Shown here: positions 1 through 6,224 of the stretch, one piece after another
Position numbering within the stretch: the stretch's first letter is position 1
How the letters are laid out: every line of letters starts with the position of its first letter
Source: CAIVAT01 sp964387205
Lineage (GTDB): Bacteria > Bacteroidota > Bacteroidia > Bacteroidales > FEN-979
DNA length: 9,025 nucleotides
NCBI GenBank assembly: GCA_964387205.1
Contig: CAYLVY010000138.1
Location: 1 to 9,025, forward strand
Direction of reading: 5' to 3'
Made by a program: the position numbers and the translations under genes
Notes under the pieces: generated by a model
The model's input: the letters and a program-made list of their open reading frames with translations, nothing else
The model's database searches: none
Told to the model about the DNA's origin: nothing

Positions 1-117
1 TAAAACGTCGAATTCCTTTTCCCAGAAACGGATAAGGGACTGATTCACTTCAAACAGATCAGCCACCTCACCGATGGAATAATAGAGTTTTTCGATTTTT
101 TTATCTGACCGGAGCAT
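1..117 (-). CDS. MerR-family transcriptional regulator, N-terminal part (cut by window edge)
   Basis: The minus strand reads an open frame of 39 codons from the ATG at 117-115 to the window edge, so only the N-terminus is present. It contains YYSIGEVADLFEV (residues 12-24) followed by NQSLIRFWEKEF, the typical winged-helix start of MerR regulators: an IGEVA helix-turn-helix, then an L-I-R-x-W/Y-E recognition region. MerR proteins bind DNA as dimers at promoters with unusually long spacers; the effector domain that would show the ligand lies outside the window. The start lies 10 bp downstream of the stop codon of the M23 peptidase gene, so the two are probably cotranscribed. No good Shine-Dalgarno sequence precedes it, as is common in Bacteroidota. 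Family assignment is firm; the regulatory target is unknown. Confidence 0.85.
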   Translation of the reverse strand, partial: MLRSDKKIEKLYYSIGEVADLFEVNQSLIRFWEKEFDVL

Positions 118-127
118 GATCTCAGTA

Positions 128-1102
128 TTAATCCATGGTTTGGGATGGCCTTGTCTGCAGCTCGAGCATCATCTCAAACTGTTCTGGAGTGATATCATTA
201 TAAAAGAAATAGATTGGGTTTACGGCGATTCCGTTTTTCCTGACCTCATAGTGCAGGTGCGGAGCAGTTGATTTTCCGGTATTTCCCACATAGCCGATGA
301 TCTGGCCCCGGAGGATCTTTTGCCCCGGTCTCACAAAAATCCTGGAAAGATGCGCATAGACCGTCTTGTAACTGAATCCATGATCAATCCATACCTGATT
401 GCCGTAACCTCCCTTGTTGTCCCGGCCGGCCAAAGTCACCGTCCCGTTGCCGGTAGCATAAACTTCAGTGCCCACAGGAGCAGAAAAATCAATCCCTTCA
501 TGAAATTTTCTGACTTTGTAAAACGGATCAAGGCGCATACCGAAATAGGAGCCGATCCTCGTGAGGTCCTTATTGCTCACCGGCTGAATGGCAGGTATGG
601 AGGCCAGCATCTGTTCCTTGTTCTTGGCCATTCCGAACACATCGTCAAACGATTTCGATTGCACATAAAGCTGACCCAGTATCTTATCCATTTTTTTCTC
701 CGTTTCCACCATCAGGTCGGAATTGGAATATCCTTTCAGGTTTTCGTACCGGTCGATGCCTCCGAATCCGGCTTGCCGCATCGAGTTCGGGATTGGTTCC
801 GCTTCAAATATTACCCTGTAGATATTATCATCACGTTCCTGCAGGTCGGCGATGATTTTGGTGACGTTATCCAATTGGGCATTGAGCAGTTGGTACTGGA
901 GTTTCATTTTCTCAATCTCTCTTTTCTGGGCCTTTTCCCTCGGAGACCCGACAAAATTATACCCGAATATTAGTACCGCCGCACCGAAAACCACACCGGT
1001 GGAAAGATGCGAAAAAAGATACAGCAGCCTTTTCTTCATCGTGGTCTGGACACGGTCGAAGGTCAGCGACTTTTTATTAAACCTGTACTTTACCTTGCTC
1101 AT
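128..1102 (-). CDS. Membrane-anchored M23 family metallopeptidase (LytM/NlpD-type)
   Basis: This 324-residue protein is a probable zinc peptidoglycan endopeptidase acting in the periplasm. The N-terminus is basic (about residues 1-33), followed by one hydrophobic segment at about 34-51, which predicts a single-pass anchor rather than a cleaved signal peptide. Residues about 52-92 are rich in K, E, Q and L in a heptad-like pattern, consistent with a coiled coil. The C-terminal M23 domain (about 180-300) starts with RIGSYFGMRLDPF and keeps the full zinc-site set: H201 and D205 in HEGID, H251 in YAHL, and the HLH motif at 282-284. The enzyme should therefore be catalytically active, unlike degenerate LytM activators. 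It starts at the ATG at 1102-1100, diverges from alaS, and lies just upstream of the MerR gene. The exact bond cut and the cellular role (division or cell shape) cannot be read from the sequence. Confidence 0.93.
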   Translation of the reverse strand: MSKVKYRFNKKSLTFDRVQTTMKKRLLYLFSHLSTGVVFGAAVLIFGYNFVGSPREKAQKREIEKMKLQYQLLNAQLDNVTKIIADLQERDDNIYRVIFEAEPIPNSMRQAGFGGIDRYENLKGYSNSDLMVETEKKMDKILGQLYVQSKSFDDVFGMAKNKEQMLASIPAIQPVSNKDLTRIGSYFGMRLDPFYKVRKFHEGIDFSAPVGTEVYATGNGTVTLAGRDNKGGYGNQVWIDHGFSYKTVYAHLSRIFVRPGQKILRGQIIGYVGNTGKSTAPHLHYEVRKNGIAVNPIYFFYNDITPEQFEMMLELQTRPSQTMD

Positions 1103-1194
1103 TGGTTTTCAGCGCGTGGCACCCTTAATTTCCGGATGCCCGGCTGTGCTCCTTTTGGCAGGTGCGGTAACACACCCGCTGGATTTCACAAAGG

Positions 1195-1202
1195 CAAAAT
1201 TA
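1195..1202 (-). promoter_or_regulatory. Candidate -7 element for the M23/MerR transcript
   Basis: On the minus strand this reads TAATTTTG, an exact match to the Bacteroidota -7 consensus TAnnTTTG. It would place a transcription start near 1190, leaving a leader of roughly 85-90 nt before the M23 ATG. I do not see a clear TTG-type -33 element at the expected distance, so the call rests on one short motif and its position in the divergent intergenic region. Confidence 0.38.
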
Positions 1203-1212
1203 CGGAATTAAT

Positions 1213-1220
1213 TAACTTTG
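1213..1220 (+). promoter_or_regulatory. Candidate -7 element for alaS
   Basis: The plus strand reads TAACTTTG, an exact match to the Bacteroidota TAnnTTTG element. A start of transcription just downstream would give an untranslated leader of about 55-60 nt before the alaS ATG at 1285. A clear -33 TTG is not visible. Its expected position (about 1188-1194) lies beside and partly over the opposite-strand -7 candidate at 1195-1202. Confidence 0.42.
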
Positions 1221-1284
1221 CAGCCATTTCCGGTTTTTAAATAACCGCCCGCACAAGTTATCAATCTGAAACCGAATTATATAC

Positions 1285-3945
1285 ATGAACTCATCCGATA
1301 TCCGTCAGGCCTTCCTCGACTTCTTTCGTTCCAAACAACATGAAATCGTCCCTTCCGCTCCTATGGTGATCAAAAATGATCCTACCCTGATGTTCACCAA
1401 TGCAGGGATGAACCAGTTCAAGGATATTTTTCTGGGCAACCAGCCGCCAAAATTTACACGTATCGCCGATACCCAGAAGTGCCTCCGGGTTTCGGGAAAG
1501 CACAACGACCTGGAGGAGGTTGGCCACGACACATACCACCATACCATGTTCGAAATGCTGGGCAACTGGTCATTCGGAGATTATTTCAAGAAAGAGGCGA
1601 TCGCCTGGGCGTGGGAGTTTCTCACCTCTGTGTTGAATATCGATAAGGAATCCCTGTATGTAACCGTATTTGAAGGTGATGCATCGGAAGGGTTGGATCC
1701 TGACCATGAAGCTTTTCAAATCTGGAAGCAGTTTTTACCGGAGGATCGCATCCTGTTTGGTTCCAAAAAAGATAACTTCTGGGAGATGGGCGATTCGGGA
1801 CCCTGCGGCCCCTGTTCGGAAATTCATGCCGACATACGTATACCAACGGAAAAAGAGCGGATCGCGGGAAGGGAACTGGTCAATACCGGCGATCCCCATG
1901 TGATTGAGATATGGAACCTCGTATTTATCCAGTTTAACCGCATGTCGGACGGGAAACTGGCGGAACTACCGGCCAAACATGTCGATACCGGTATGGGGTT
2001 CGAACGCCTGTGCATGGTGCTCCAGGGAAAAAAATCCAATTACGATACCGATGTATTTCAACCGGTTATCAAACAGATCGCACGGATGGCCGGGATACAA
2101 TATGGTACAAATAGCAGGGCCGATATCGCCATGCGCGTGGTGTCCGACCACCTCCGTGCCGTCTCCTTTGCCATTGCCGACAGCCAGTTGCCTTCCAATG
2201 TAAAAGCCGGATATGTCATTCGCCGAATCCTTAGGCGGGCTATCCGGTATGGCTATGCCTTCCTCGGTTTCCGTGAACCATTCATCCATGAACTGATTGG
2301 TACCCTGACAGAACAAATGGGGCCATTCTTTCCGGAACTGATTGCACAAAAAAAACTGATTGTCAATGTGGTTAAAGAAGAAGAATCTGCTTTCCTCCGA
2401 ACGCTGGCCAACGGAATACACAGGTTCAACAACTATATTGAACAGCACGAAACCACCCCCTCCCATTCCCCCGCAAACCCTTCCGCAAAGAAGATCATCG
2501 AAGGAGAGTTTGCTTTTGAATTATTTGACACCTATGGCTTTCCGATCGACCTAACCGAACTGATGGGCAGGGAGATCGGCTGGAGCATCGACATGGAGGG
2601 TTTCAGAAAAGGACTCGAAGAACAAAAGACCCGTTCCCGTCAGGATGCCTCCGTAGACATAACAGATTGGGTGATCGTGAGCGAAGAGAACGGATTACCG
2701 GAATTTGAAGGTTATGACTTTACTGAAACGGAGACCAGGATCACCCGTTATCGCAGGGTGAGCACCAAAGGGGAGCAGTTCTACCACATTATTCTCGACC
2801 GGACCCCCTTTTATGCTGAATCGGGCGGACAAGTCGGCGACCGCGGTCAGTTAGTTTCAGAAAATGAGGTAATTGACATTCTAAACACTATCAAGGAAAA
2901 CGACCTTATTATTCACATCGCTCCTATAGTTCCTTCTGACCCTTCCCGTCCCGTCGTTGCCCGGGTCGACCGGGAAAAAAGGCGAAACACTGCCAACAAC
3001 CATTCAGCTACCCACCTCATGCATGCCGCGTTGAGGAAAGTACTGGGGAGCCATGTAGAGCAAAAAGGTTCCCTGGTGGATGAAAACCGGCTACGCTTCG
3101 ATTTCACCCATTTTGCCAGGATGACCGATGAGGAGATCCGCAGGGTGGAAATGCTGGTCAATGCTAAAATCCGGGAAAATATCCATCGCGGGGAAGACAG
3201 GGCTGTCCCGATCGATCAGGCCCGGGCCAGAGGGGCCATGGCGCTCTTCGGAGAAAAATACGGAGATACGGTTCGTGTAATCTCCTTCGATCCCGGATAC
3301 TCTATAGAACTTTGCGGAGGCACCCATGCAGATTCTACGGGAAGCATCGGTCTGTTCCGCATTGTGTCGGAGGGTGCCATTGCAGCCGGGATCCGCCGTA
3401 TTGAAGCCATAACCGGCGAGAAAGCGATGGATTATATTTATCAGCAGGAAGAGACCATCAACCGGATCAGCGACTTGCTGAAAAACCCCAATGAAATATG
3501 GAAAGGTGTTGCCAACCTGATCAGGGAAAACCAGGAGTTGAAGAAAGAGGTGGCCGAACTCGGAAAGTTAAAATTGCAACAACTGAAAACCGAATACCTG
3601 GAAAAGGTTCAGCATTACAACGGCATCAACTTCCTGGCCATGAAAACCGATCTCGACGCCGAAAGTGCAAAAAACCTGGCGTGGGAGCTCAGCCATTCGG
3701 TGCCCGACCTGTTCCTGGTTTTTGCCACCGAATCGGAAGGGAAAGCCCAACTCACCGTCATGCTTTCGGAAAACCTGGTCAAAGTCCGTAACCTCCATGC
3801 AGGAAACATCATACGGGAACTTTCGAAGGAGATCCGGGGAGGCGGGGGAGGACAACCCCATATTGCCACCGCCGGCGGTAAATATCCCGACGGGATCCCG
3901 GCAGCGCTGGCCAAAGCCAGGACTTATCTTTCGGTCAACAGTTAA
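1285..3945 (+). CDS. alaS: Alanine--tRNA ligase
   Basis: This cytoplasmic class II synthetase charges tRNA-Ala in an ATP-dependent reaction and hydrolyses mischarged Ser- and Gly-tRNA-Ala. At 886 residues it is full length (E. coli AlaRS is about 876). The aminoacylation core (about 1-250) has the HHTMFEMLGNWSFGDYF region at 85-101, FWEMGDSGPCGPCSE at 165-179, and VDTGMGFERL at 233-242. The tRNA-recognition part contains NVKAGYVIRRILRR (305-318) and GFPIDLT (418-424), whose N305 and D422 probably correspond to the G3:U70-reading Asn and Asp of E. coli. The editing domain keeps its zinc/catalytic set: H573 and H577 in HSATH, C677 and H681 in CGGTH. The C-terminal C-Ala domain ends with the glycine loop RGGGGGQPHIATAGG (851-865). 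The Pro/Ser-rich stretch at about 388-402 is a linker of variable sequence. The ATG has no Shine-Dalgarno but an A/T-rich leader. Translation of the other five frames here gives only shadows. Confidence 0.99.
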   Translation: MNSSDIRQAFLDFFRSKQHEIVPSAPMVIKNDPTLMFTNAGMNQFKDIFLGNQPPKFTRIADTQKCLRVSGKHNDLEEVGHDTYHHTMFEMLGNWSFGDYFKKEAIAWAWEFLTSVLNIDKESLYVTVFEGDASEGLDPDHEAFQIWKQFLPEDRILFGSKKDNFWEMGDSGPCGPCSEIHADIRIPTEKERIAGRELVNTGDPHVIEIWNLVFIQFNRMSDGKLAELPAKHVDTGMGFERLCMVLQGKKSNYDTDVFQPVIKQIARMAGIQYGTNSRADIAMRVVSDHLRAVSFAIADSQLPSNVKAGYVIRRILRRAIRYGYAFLGFREPFIHELIGTLTEQMGPFFPELIAQKKLIVNVVKEEESAFLRTLANGIHRFNNYIEQHETTPSHSPANPSAKKIIEGEFAFELFDTYGFPIDLTELMGREIGWSIDMEGFRKGLEEQKTRSRQDASVDITDWVIVSEENGLPEFEGYDFTETETRITRYRRVSTKGEQFYHIILDRTPFYAESGGQVGDRGQLVSENEVIDILNTIKENDLIIHIAPIVPSDPSRPVVARVDREKRRNTANNHSATHLMHAALRKVLGSHVEQKGSLVDENRLRFDFTHFARMTDEEIRRVEMLVNAKIRENIHRGEDRAVPIDQARARGAMALFGEKYGDTVRVISFDPGYSIELCGGTHADSTGSIGLFRIVSEGAIAAGIRRIEAITGEKAMDYIYQQEETINRISDLLKNPNEIWKGVANLIRENQELKKEVAELGKLKLQQLKTEYLEKVQHYNGINFLAMKTDLDAESAKNLAWELSHSVPDLFLVFATESEGKAQLTVMLSENLVKVRNLHAGNIIRELSKEIRGGGGGQPHIATAGGKYPDGIPAALAKARTYLSVNS

Positions 3946-3979
3946 CAAATGTAACCGCCCTCTTTCAGCTGACTGGCCC

Positions 3980-4030
3980 ATGACAGAAACCACAGCCTCC
4001 GAAACCCCGGTACCTGCTCTGTGCGACTAA
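3980..4030 (+). other. 16-codon upstream ORF overlapping the start of crcB (speculative leader peptide)
   Basis: Between alaS and crcB an ATG at 3980 opens a frame encoding MTETTASETPVPALCD, which ends with TAA at 4028-4030. It is in a different frame from crcB and overlaps the first ten bases of that gene. The placement would allow translational coupling, with ribosomes ending here re-initiating at the nearby GTG. The peptide has no recognisable motif and an ORF of this length is easily due to chance, so this is a candidate only. Confidence 0.2.
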
Positions 4031-4392
4031 TCTTAACCATAGGAGCCGGCAGTTTTATCGGAGGTATTCTCCGGTACCTGATCTCGCTGTCGGTCCAATC
4101 GAAGGTTTTATCCACCTTTCCGTACGGCACCCTGACGGTAAATGTGGCCGGCTGCCTGCTGATCGGCCTGGTGTACGGACTAAGCGACCGTTTTACAATA
4201 TCGCCGGAAATGCGACTATTCCTGGCCACCGGCATTCTTGGCGGCTTCACCACCTTTTCCGCCTTTTCTAATGAAACCATTGGCATGCTCCGCGACGGCC
4301 AATACTGGATGGCAGGAATCTATATCGCCGCCAGCATCATACTGGGTTTGCTGGCCACCATTGGAGGCATTGTAATCACCAAAATTTTCTGA
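4021..4392 (+). CDS. crcB: Fluoride ion channel CrcB (Fluc)
   Basis: This 123-residue inner-membrane protein belongs to the CrcB/Fluc family, which forms antiparallel dimers that export toxic fluoride. Length and layout fit the family: four hydrophobic segments at about 3-22, 36-53, 66-88 and 97-120. Conserved family motifs are GGILRY (14-19), N41 in NVAG, and GILGGFTTFSAFSNET (71-86), which carries the two channel phenylalanines (F79, F82) and the central sodium-site region. The start is GTG: the in-frame sequence upstream is open back to a stop at 3970-3972 but offers no ATG, and translation from the GTG gives a normal family N-terminus. The gene sits 75 bp after alaS and 2 bp before the DUF190 gene. 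No fluoride riboswitch is visible upstream, so any fluoride control would have to act some other way. Confidence 0.95.
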   Translation: MRLILTIGAGSFIGGILRYLISLSVQSKVLSTFPYGTLTVNVAGCLLIGLVYGLSDRFTISPEMRLFLATGILGGFTTFSAFSNETIGMLRDGQYWMAGIYIAASIILGLLATIGGIVITKIF

Positions 4393-4394
4393 CC

Positions 4395-4742
4395 ATGGAA
4401 AACCAACCCGATGCCAAATTACTGCGTATCTTTATCGGTGAAGCCGACAAATGGGGACATCAGCCACTCTATGAGAAAATTGTCTTTGAATCTAGGGAAG
4501 CTGGTCTTTCAGGCGCCACGGTATTAAAAGGGATTATGGGATATGGGGCGAATGCGAAAATAAGTTCAGCCAAACTGTTTGAAATTTCTGAAGATTTACC
4601 GCTGGTCATTGAAATTGTGGATGTGGAGTCCAAAGTAAGGGAATTTACAAAAACCGTGAAGGAACTTCTGGAAAAATCGGGTTCAGGAGCGATGATCACC
4701 CTTGAAAAAGCCGAAGTAATACTGTATAAATCATCAAAATAG
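4395..4742 (+). CDS. DUF190 (PII-like) protein
   Basis: This 115-residue soluble protein matches the DUF190 family. Supporting features are the opening strand LLRIFIGEADKWGHQPLYE (9-27), the following SREAGLSGATVLKGIMGYG (33-51), the segment DLPLVIEIVDVESKV (67-81), and a final strand GAMITLEKAEVILY (98-111). Known DUF190 structures have a ferredoxin-like, PII-related fold and are trimeric; PII proteins sense small molecules and regulate transporters. The gene begins 2 bp after the crcB stop, and crcB-DUF190 adjacency recurs in many genomes, so a role connected with the fluoride channel is a reasonable inference but not demonstrated. The length is complete, and no key region looks missing. 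Ligand and partner cannot be read from the sequence. Confidence 0.92.
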   Translation: MENQPDAKLLRIFIGEADKWGHQPLYEKIVFESREAGLSGATVLKGIMGYGANAKISSAKLFEISEDLPLVIEIVDVESKVREFTKTVKELLEKSGSGAMITLEKAEVILYKSSK

Positions 4743-4753
4743 CTGACACCCCC

Positions 4754-5476
4754 ATGACACCGCAAGAAATATTTGACGAGATGAATACCTTTGGGGCCCG
4801 GCACGCCGATCCTGTAATGGTGGCCAAATACGCGAGGTATTTTAAAGAGGGTTACGATGCATTCGGACTCAAAGAAGGGATGCTTGATGAAAAAGTAAAG
4901 ACATTCCTCACCGATCCCGGGATGACTTACCAAATGATCCTGAAAGCCTCCCTCCTGCTTGTCGGATCACCAAAATATGAGCTGCCCTCCTGTGCCATCA
5001 AACTGGTGCTGGCCAAAAAAAAAGAGTGGGACCGGGCACTGTTTACCACCCTGGAAGAGTGGTTCCGGATCGGGGTCACCAACTGGGCCCACACCGACTA
5101 TATCTGTGGCGAAATCACTCCCCAGATGATCAGTAAAGGGATCGTCTCCATGCAGGATCTGGAACCCTGGCGTTTTTCACCTTTTCGTTTTCAGCGGCGC
5201 GCCTCCGCAGTCACACTGATCAAGCCGATGAAAAAAGAGGCTGATTTCAACCCTTTTTTTGCATTCATCGAACCCATGATGCATGACCACGAACGCGTTG
5301 TTCACCAGGGTCTGGGATGGCTGTTACGGGAGATGTGGAAAAAGCAGCCCGAACCTGCTGAAGCATTTCTTTTAAGATTCAGGGAGACCGCACCCCGTCT
5401 GATATTTCAATACGCCACCGAGAAAATGACCCCTGAAAACCGCGAACGGTTCAGAAAAATCAGACCATCCAGATGA
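4754..5476 (+). CDS. AlkD-like DNA alkylation repair protein (HEAT-like DNA glycosylase family)
   Basis: This 240-residue, mostly helical protein fits the DNA alkylation repair family (PF08713) represented by Bacillus AlkD, a glycosylase that removes N3- and N7-alkylated purines without base flipping. Residues matching the AlkD active site are present: W111 and D115 in VTNWAHTDYIC (108-118), R148/R149 in FQRRASAV (146-153), and W189 in HQGLGWLLREMWKK (184-197). Length is normal (AlkD is about 237). It has no signal peptide or membrane segment, so it acts in the cytoplasm. It starts 11 bp after the DUF190 stop and its TGA overlaps the ATG of the next gene, so it is probably cotranscribed with both. 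Sequence identity to characterised AlkD looks modest, so substrate range is inferred. Non-catalytic paralogues exist, but the intact W/D/R/W set argues for activity. Confidence 0.87.
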   Translation: MTPQEIFDEMNTFGARHADPVMVAKYARYFKEGYDAFGLKEGMLDEKVKTFLTDPGMTYQMILKASLLLVGSPKYELPSCAIKLVLAKKKEWDRALFTTLEEWFRIGVTNWAHTDYICGEITPQMISKGIVSMQDLEPWRFSPFRFQRRASAVTLIKPMKKEADFNPFFAFIEPMMHDHERVVHQGLGWLLREMWKKQPEPAEAFLLRFRETAPRLIFQYATEKMTPENRERFRKIRPSR

Positions 5477-6216
5477 AAAATGTGATCAGGCGGTTTGAAG
5501 AGGTCAGCAACAATGCATGGCCGGCATTGCAAACATTCTGGTATGACGGCTGGTCGTTGCGTCTGGCCAAAGGGGTTACCAAGCGCTCCAACTCGGTGAG
5601 CCTGATCTATCCATCCACCATGGATCCTGCAGAGAAGATCGATCGGTGCGAAGAGCTATACCTGCGACATTCTGTTACCCCCTGTTTCAAGATCACGGAG
5701 ATTACCGATCCCCCCGAAGTGGATGGCATGCTGGAACTTCGGGGATATTACCTGCACTCATCCATCTCTTTTCAAACCCTGGATATTTCAACCCTGCACT
5801 ATGACATTGATCCCGAAGTGCAAACAGAGCAGCATTTGAGCGAAAAATGGCTGGAGCGGTTCGTGGAGATGAACCGCTTTGATGCCGGCCGGATCCCCGT
5901 CTACCGGGCCATCATGGAGCAAATCCTGACTCCGTGCTGCTTTACTTCTTTCGAGAGTAAGGGTCAGACCGTCGCTGTCGGACTGGGGGTCCGGGAAGGA
6001 AATTACCTGGGCATTTTCGACCTGGTGGTTGACCCCGATTTCCGCCGGCATGGGCTGGCCCTGCGGATCATGCATACCATCCTCGCCTGGGGAAAAAATA
6101 ACGGAGCCTCCGATGCTTACCTGCAGGTACTGACCGGCAATACCCCGGCCCTCCGGCTCTACGACCAAATGGGATTCAGGGAGTTGTACCGCTATTGGTA
6201 CCGGATGAAAGGATAA
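5473..6216 (+). CDS. GNAT family N-acetyltransferase (Rv0428c-like two-part protein)
   Basis: This 247-residue protein has a C-terminal GNAT domain (about 115-247) that would use acetyl-CoA. Motif A is visible as FDLVVDPDFRRHGLALRIM (182-200), with the pyrophosphate loop R191-x-x-G194-x-A196. Motif B follows as LTGNTPALRLYDQMGF (220-235), with N223 and Y230 typical of the family. The N-terminal half (about 10-105) contains AWPALQTFWYDGWSLRLAKG and RSNSVSLIYP, which resembles the N-terminal part of actinobacterial Rv0428c-like acetyltransferases and may be a degenerate second GNAT fold that binds substrate. The start overlaps the AlkD-like stop by 4 bp (ATGA), indicating translational coupling. 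The substrate is unknown; small molecules, tRNA or protein N-termini are all possible. It is the last gene of the plus-strand cluster and ends 8 bp from the stop of the convergent gene. Confidence 0.9.
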   Translation: MKNVIRRFEEVSNNAWPALQTFWYDGWSLRLAKGVTKRSNSVSLIYPSTMDPAEKIDRCEELYLRHSVTPCFKITEITDPPEVDGMLELRGYYLHSSISFQTLDISTLHYDIDPEVQTEQHLSEKWLERFVEMNRFDAGRIPVYRAIMEQILTPCCFTSFESKGQTVAVGLGVREGNYLGIFDLVVDPDFRRHGLALRIMHTILAWGKNNGASDAYLQVLTGNTPALRLYDQMGFRELYRYWYRMKG

Positions 6217-6224
6217 TGCGGTTT

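Noticed and set aside
320..973. 217-codon plus-strand open frame opposite the M23 peptidase
   Set aside because: The minus strand encodes a complete M23 protein with all zinc ligands. The plus-strand product has no domain and is rich in residues typical of reverse-complement translation.
1966..2466. 166-codon minus-strand open frame inside alaS
   Set aside because: It is a shadow of the alaS frame, which has full family motifs on the plus strand. No recognisable domain is present in the antisense product.
3925..3932. TATCTTTC as a promoter element for crcB
   Set aside because: It matches TAnnTTTG at all but the last base, lies within the last codons of alaS, and has no -33 partner. Readthrough from alaS is an equally good explanation for crcB expression.
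3568..3993. 141-codon open frame antisense to the end of alaS
   Set aside because: It lies entirely opposite strongly conserved alaS codons and the alaS-crcB gap, its product matches no family I know, and long antisense frames are expected in GC-balanced coding DNA.
3946..4020. Fluoride riboswitch (crcB motif) upstream of crcB
   Set aside because: The gap is only 75 bp and I could not find the characteristic conserved core and pseudoknot-forming segments. The region instead contains a short ORF.
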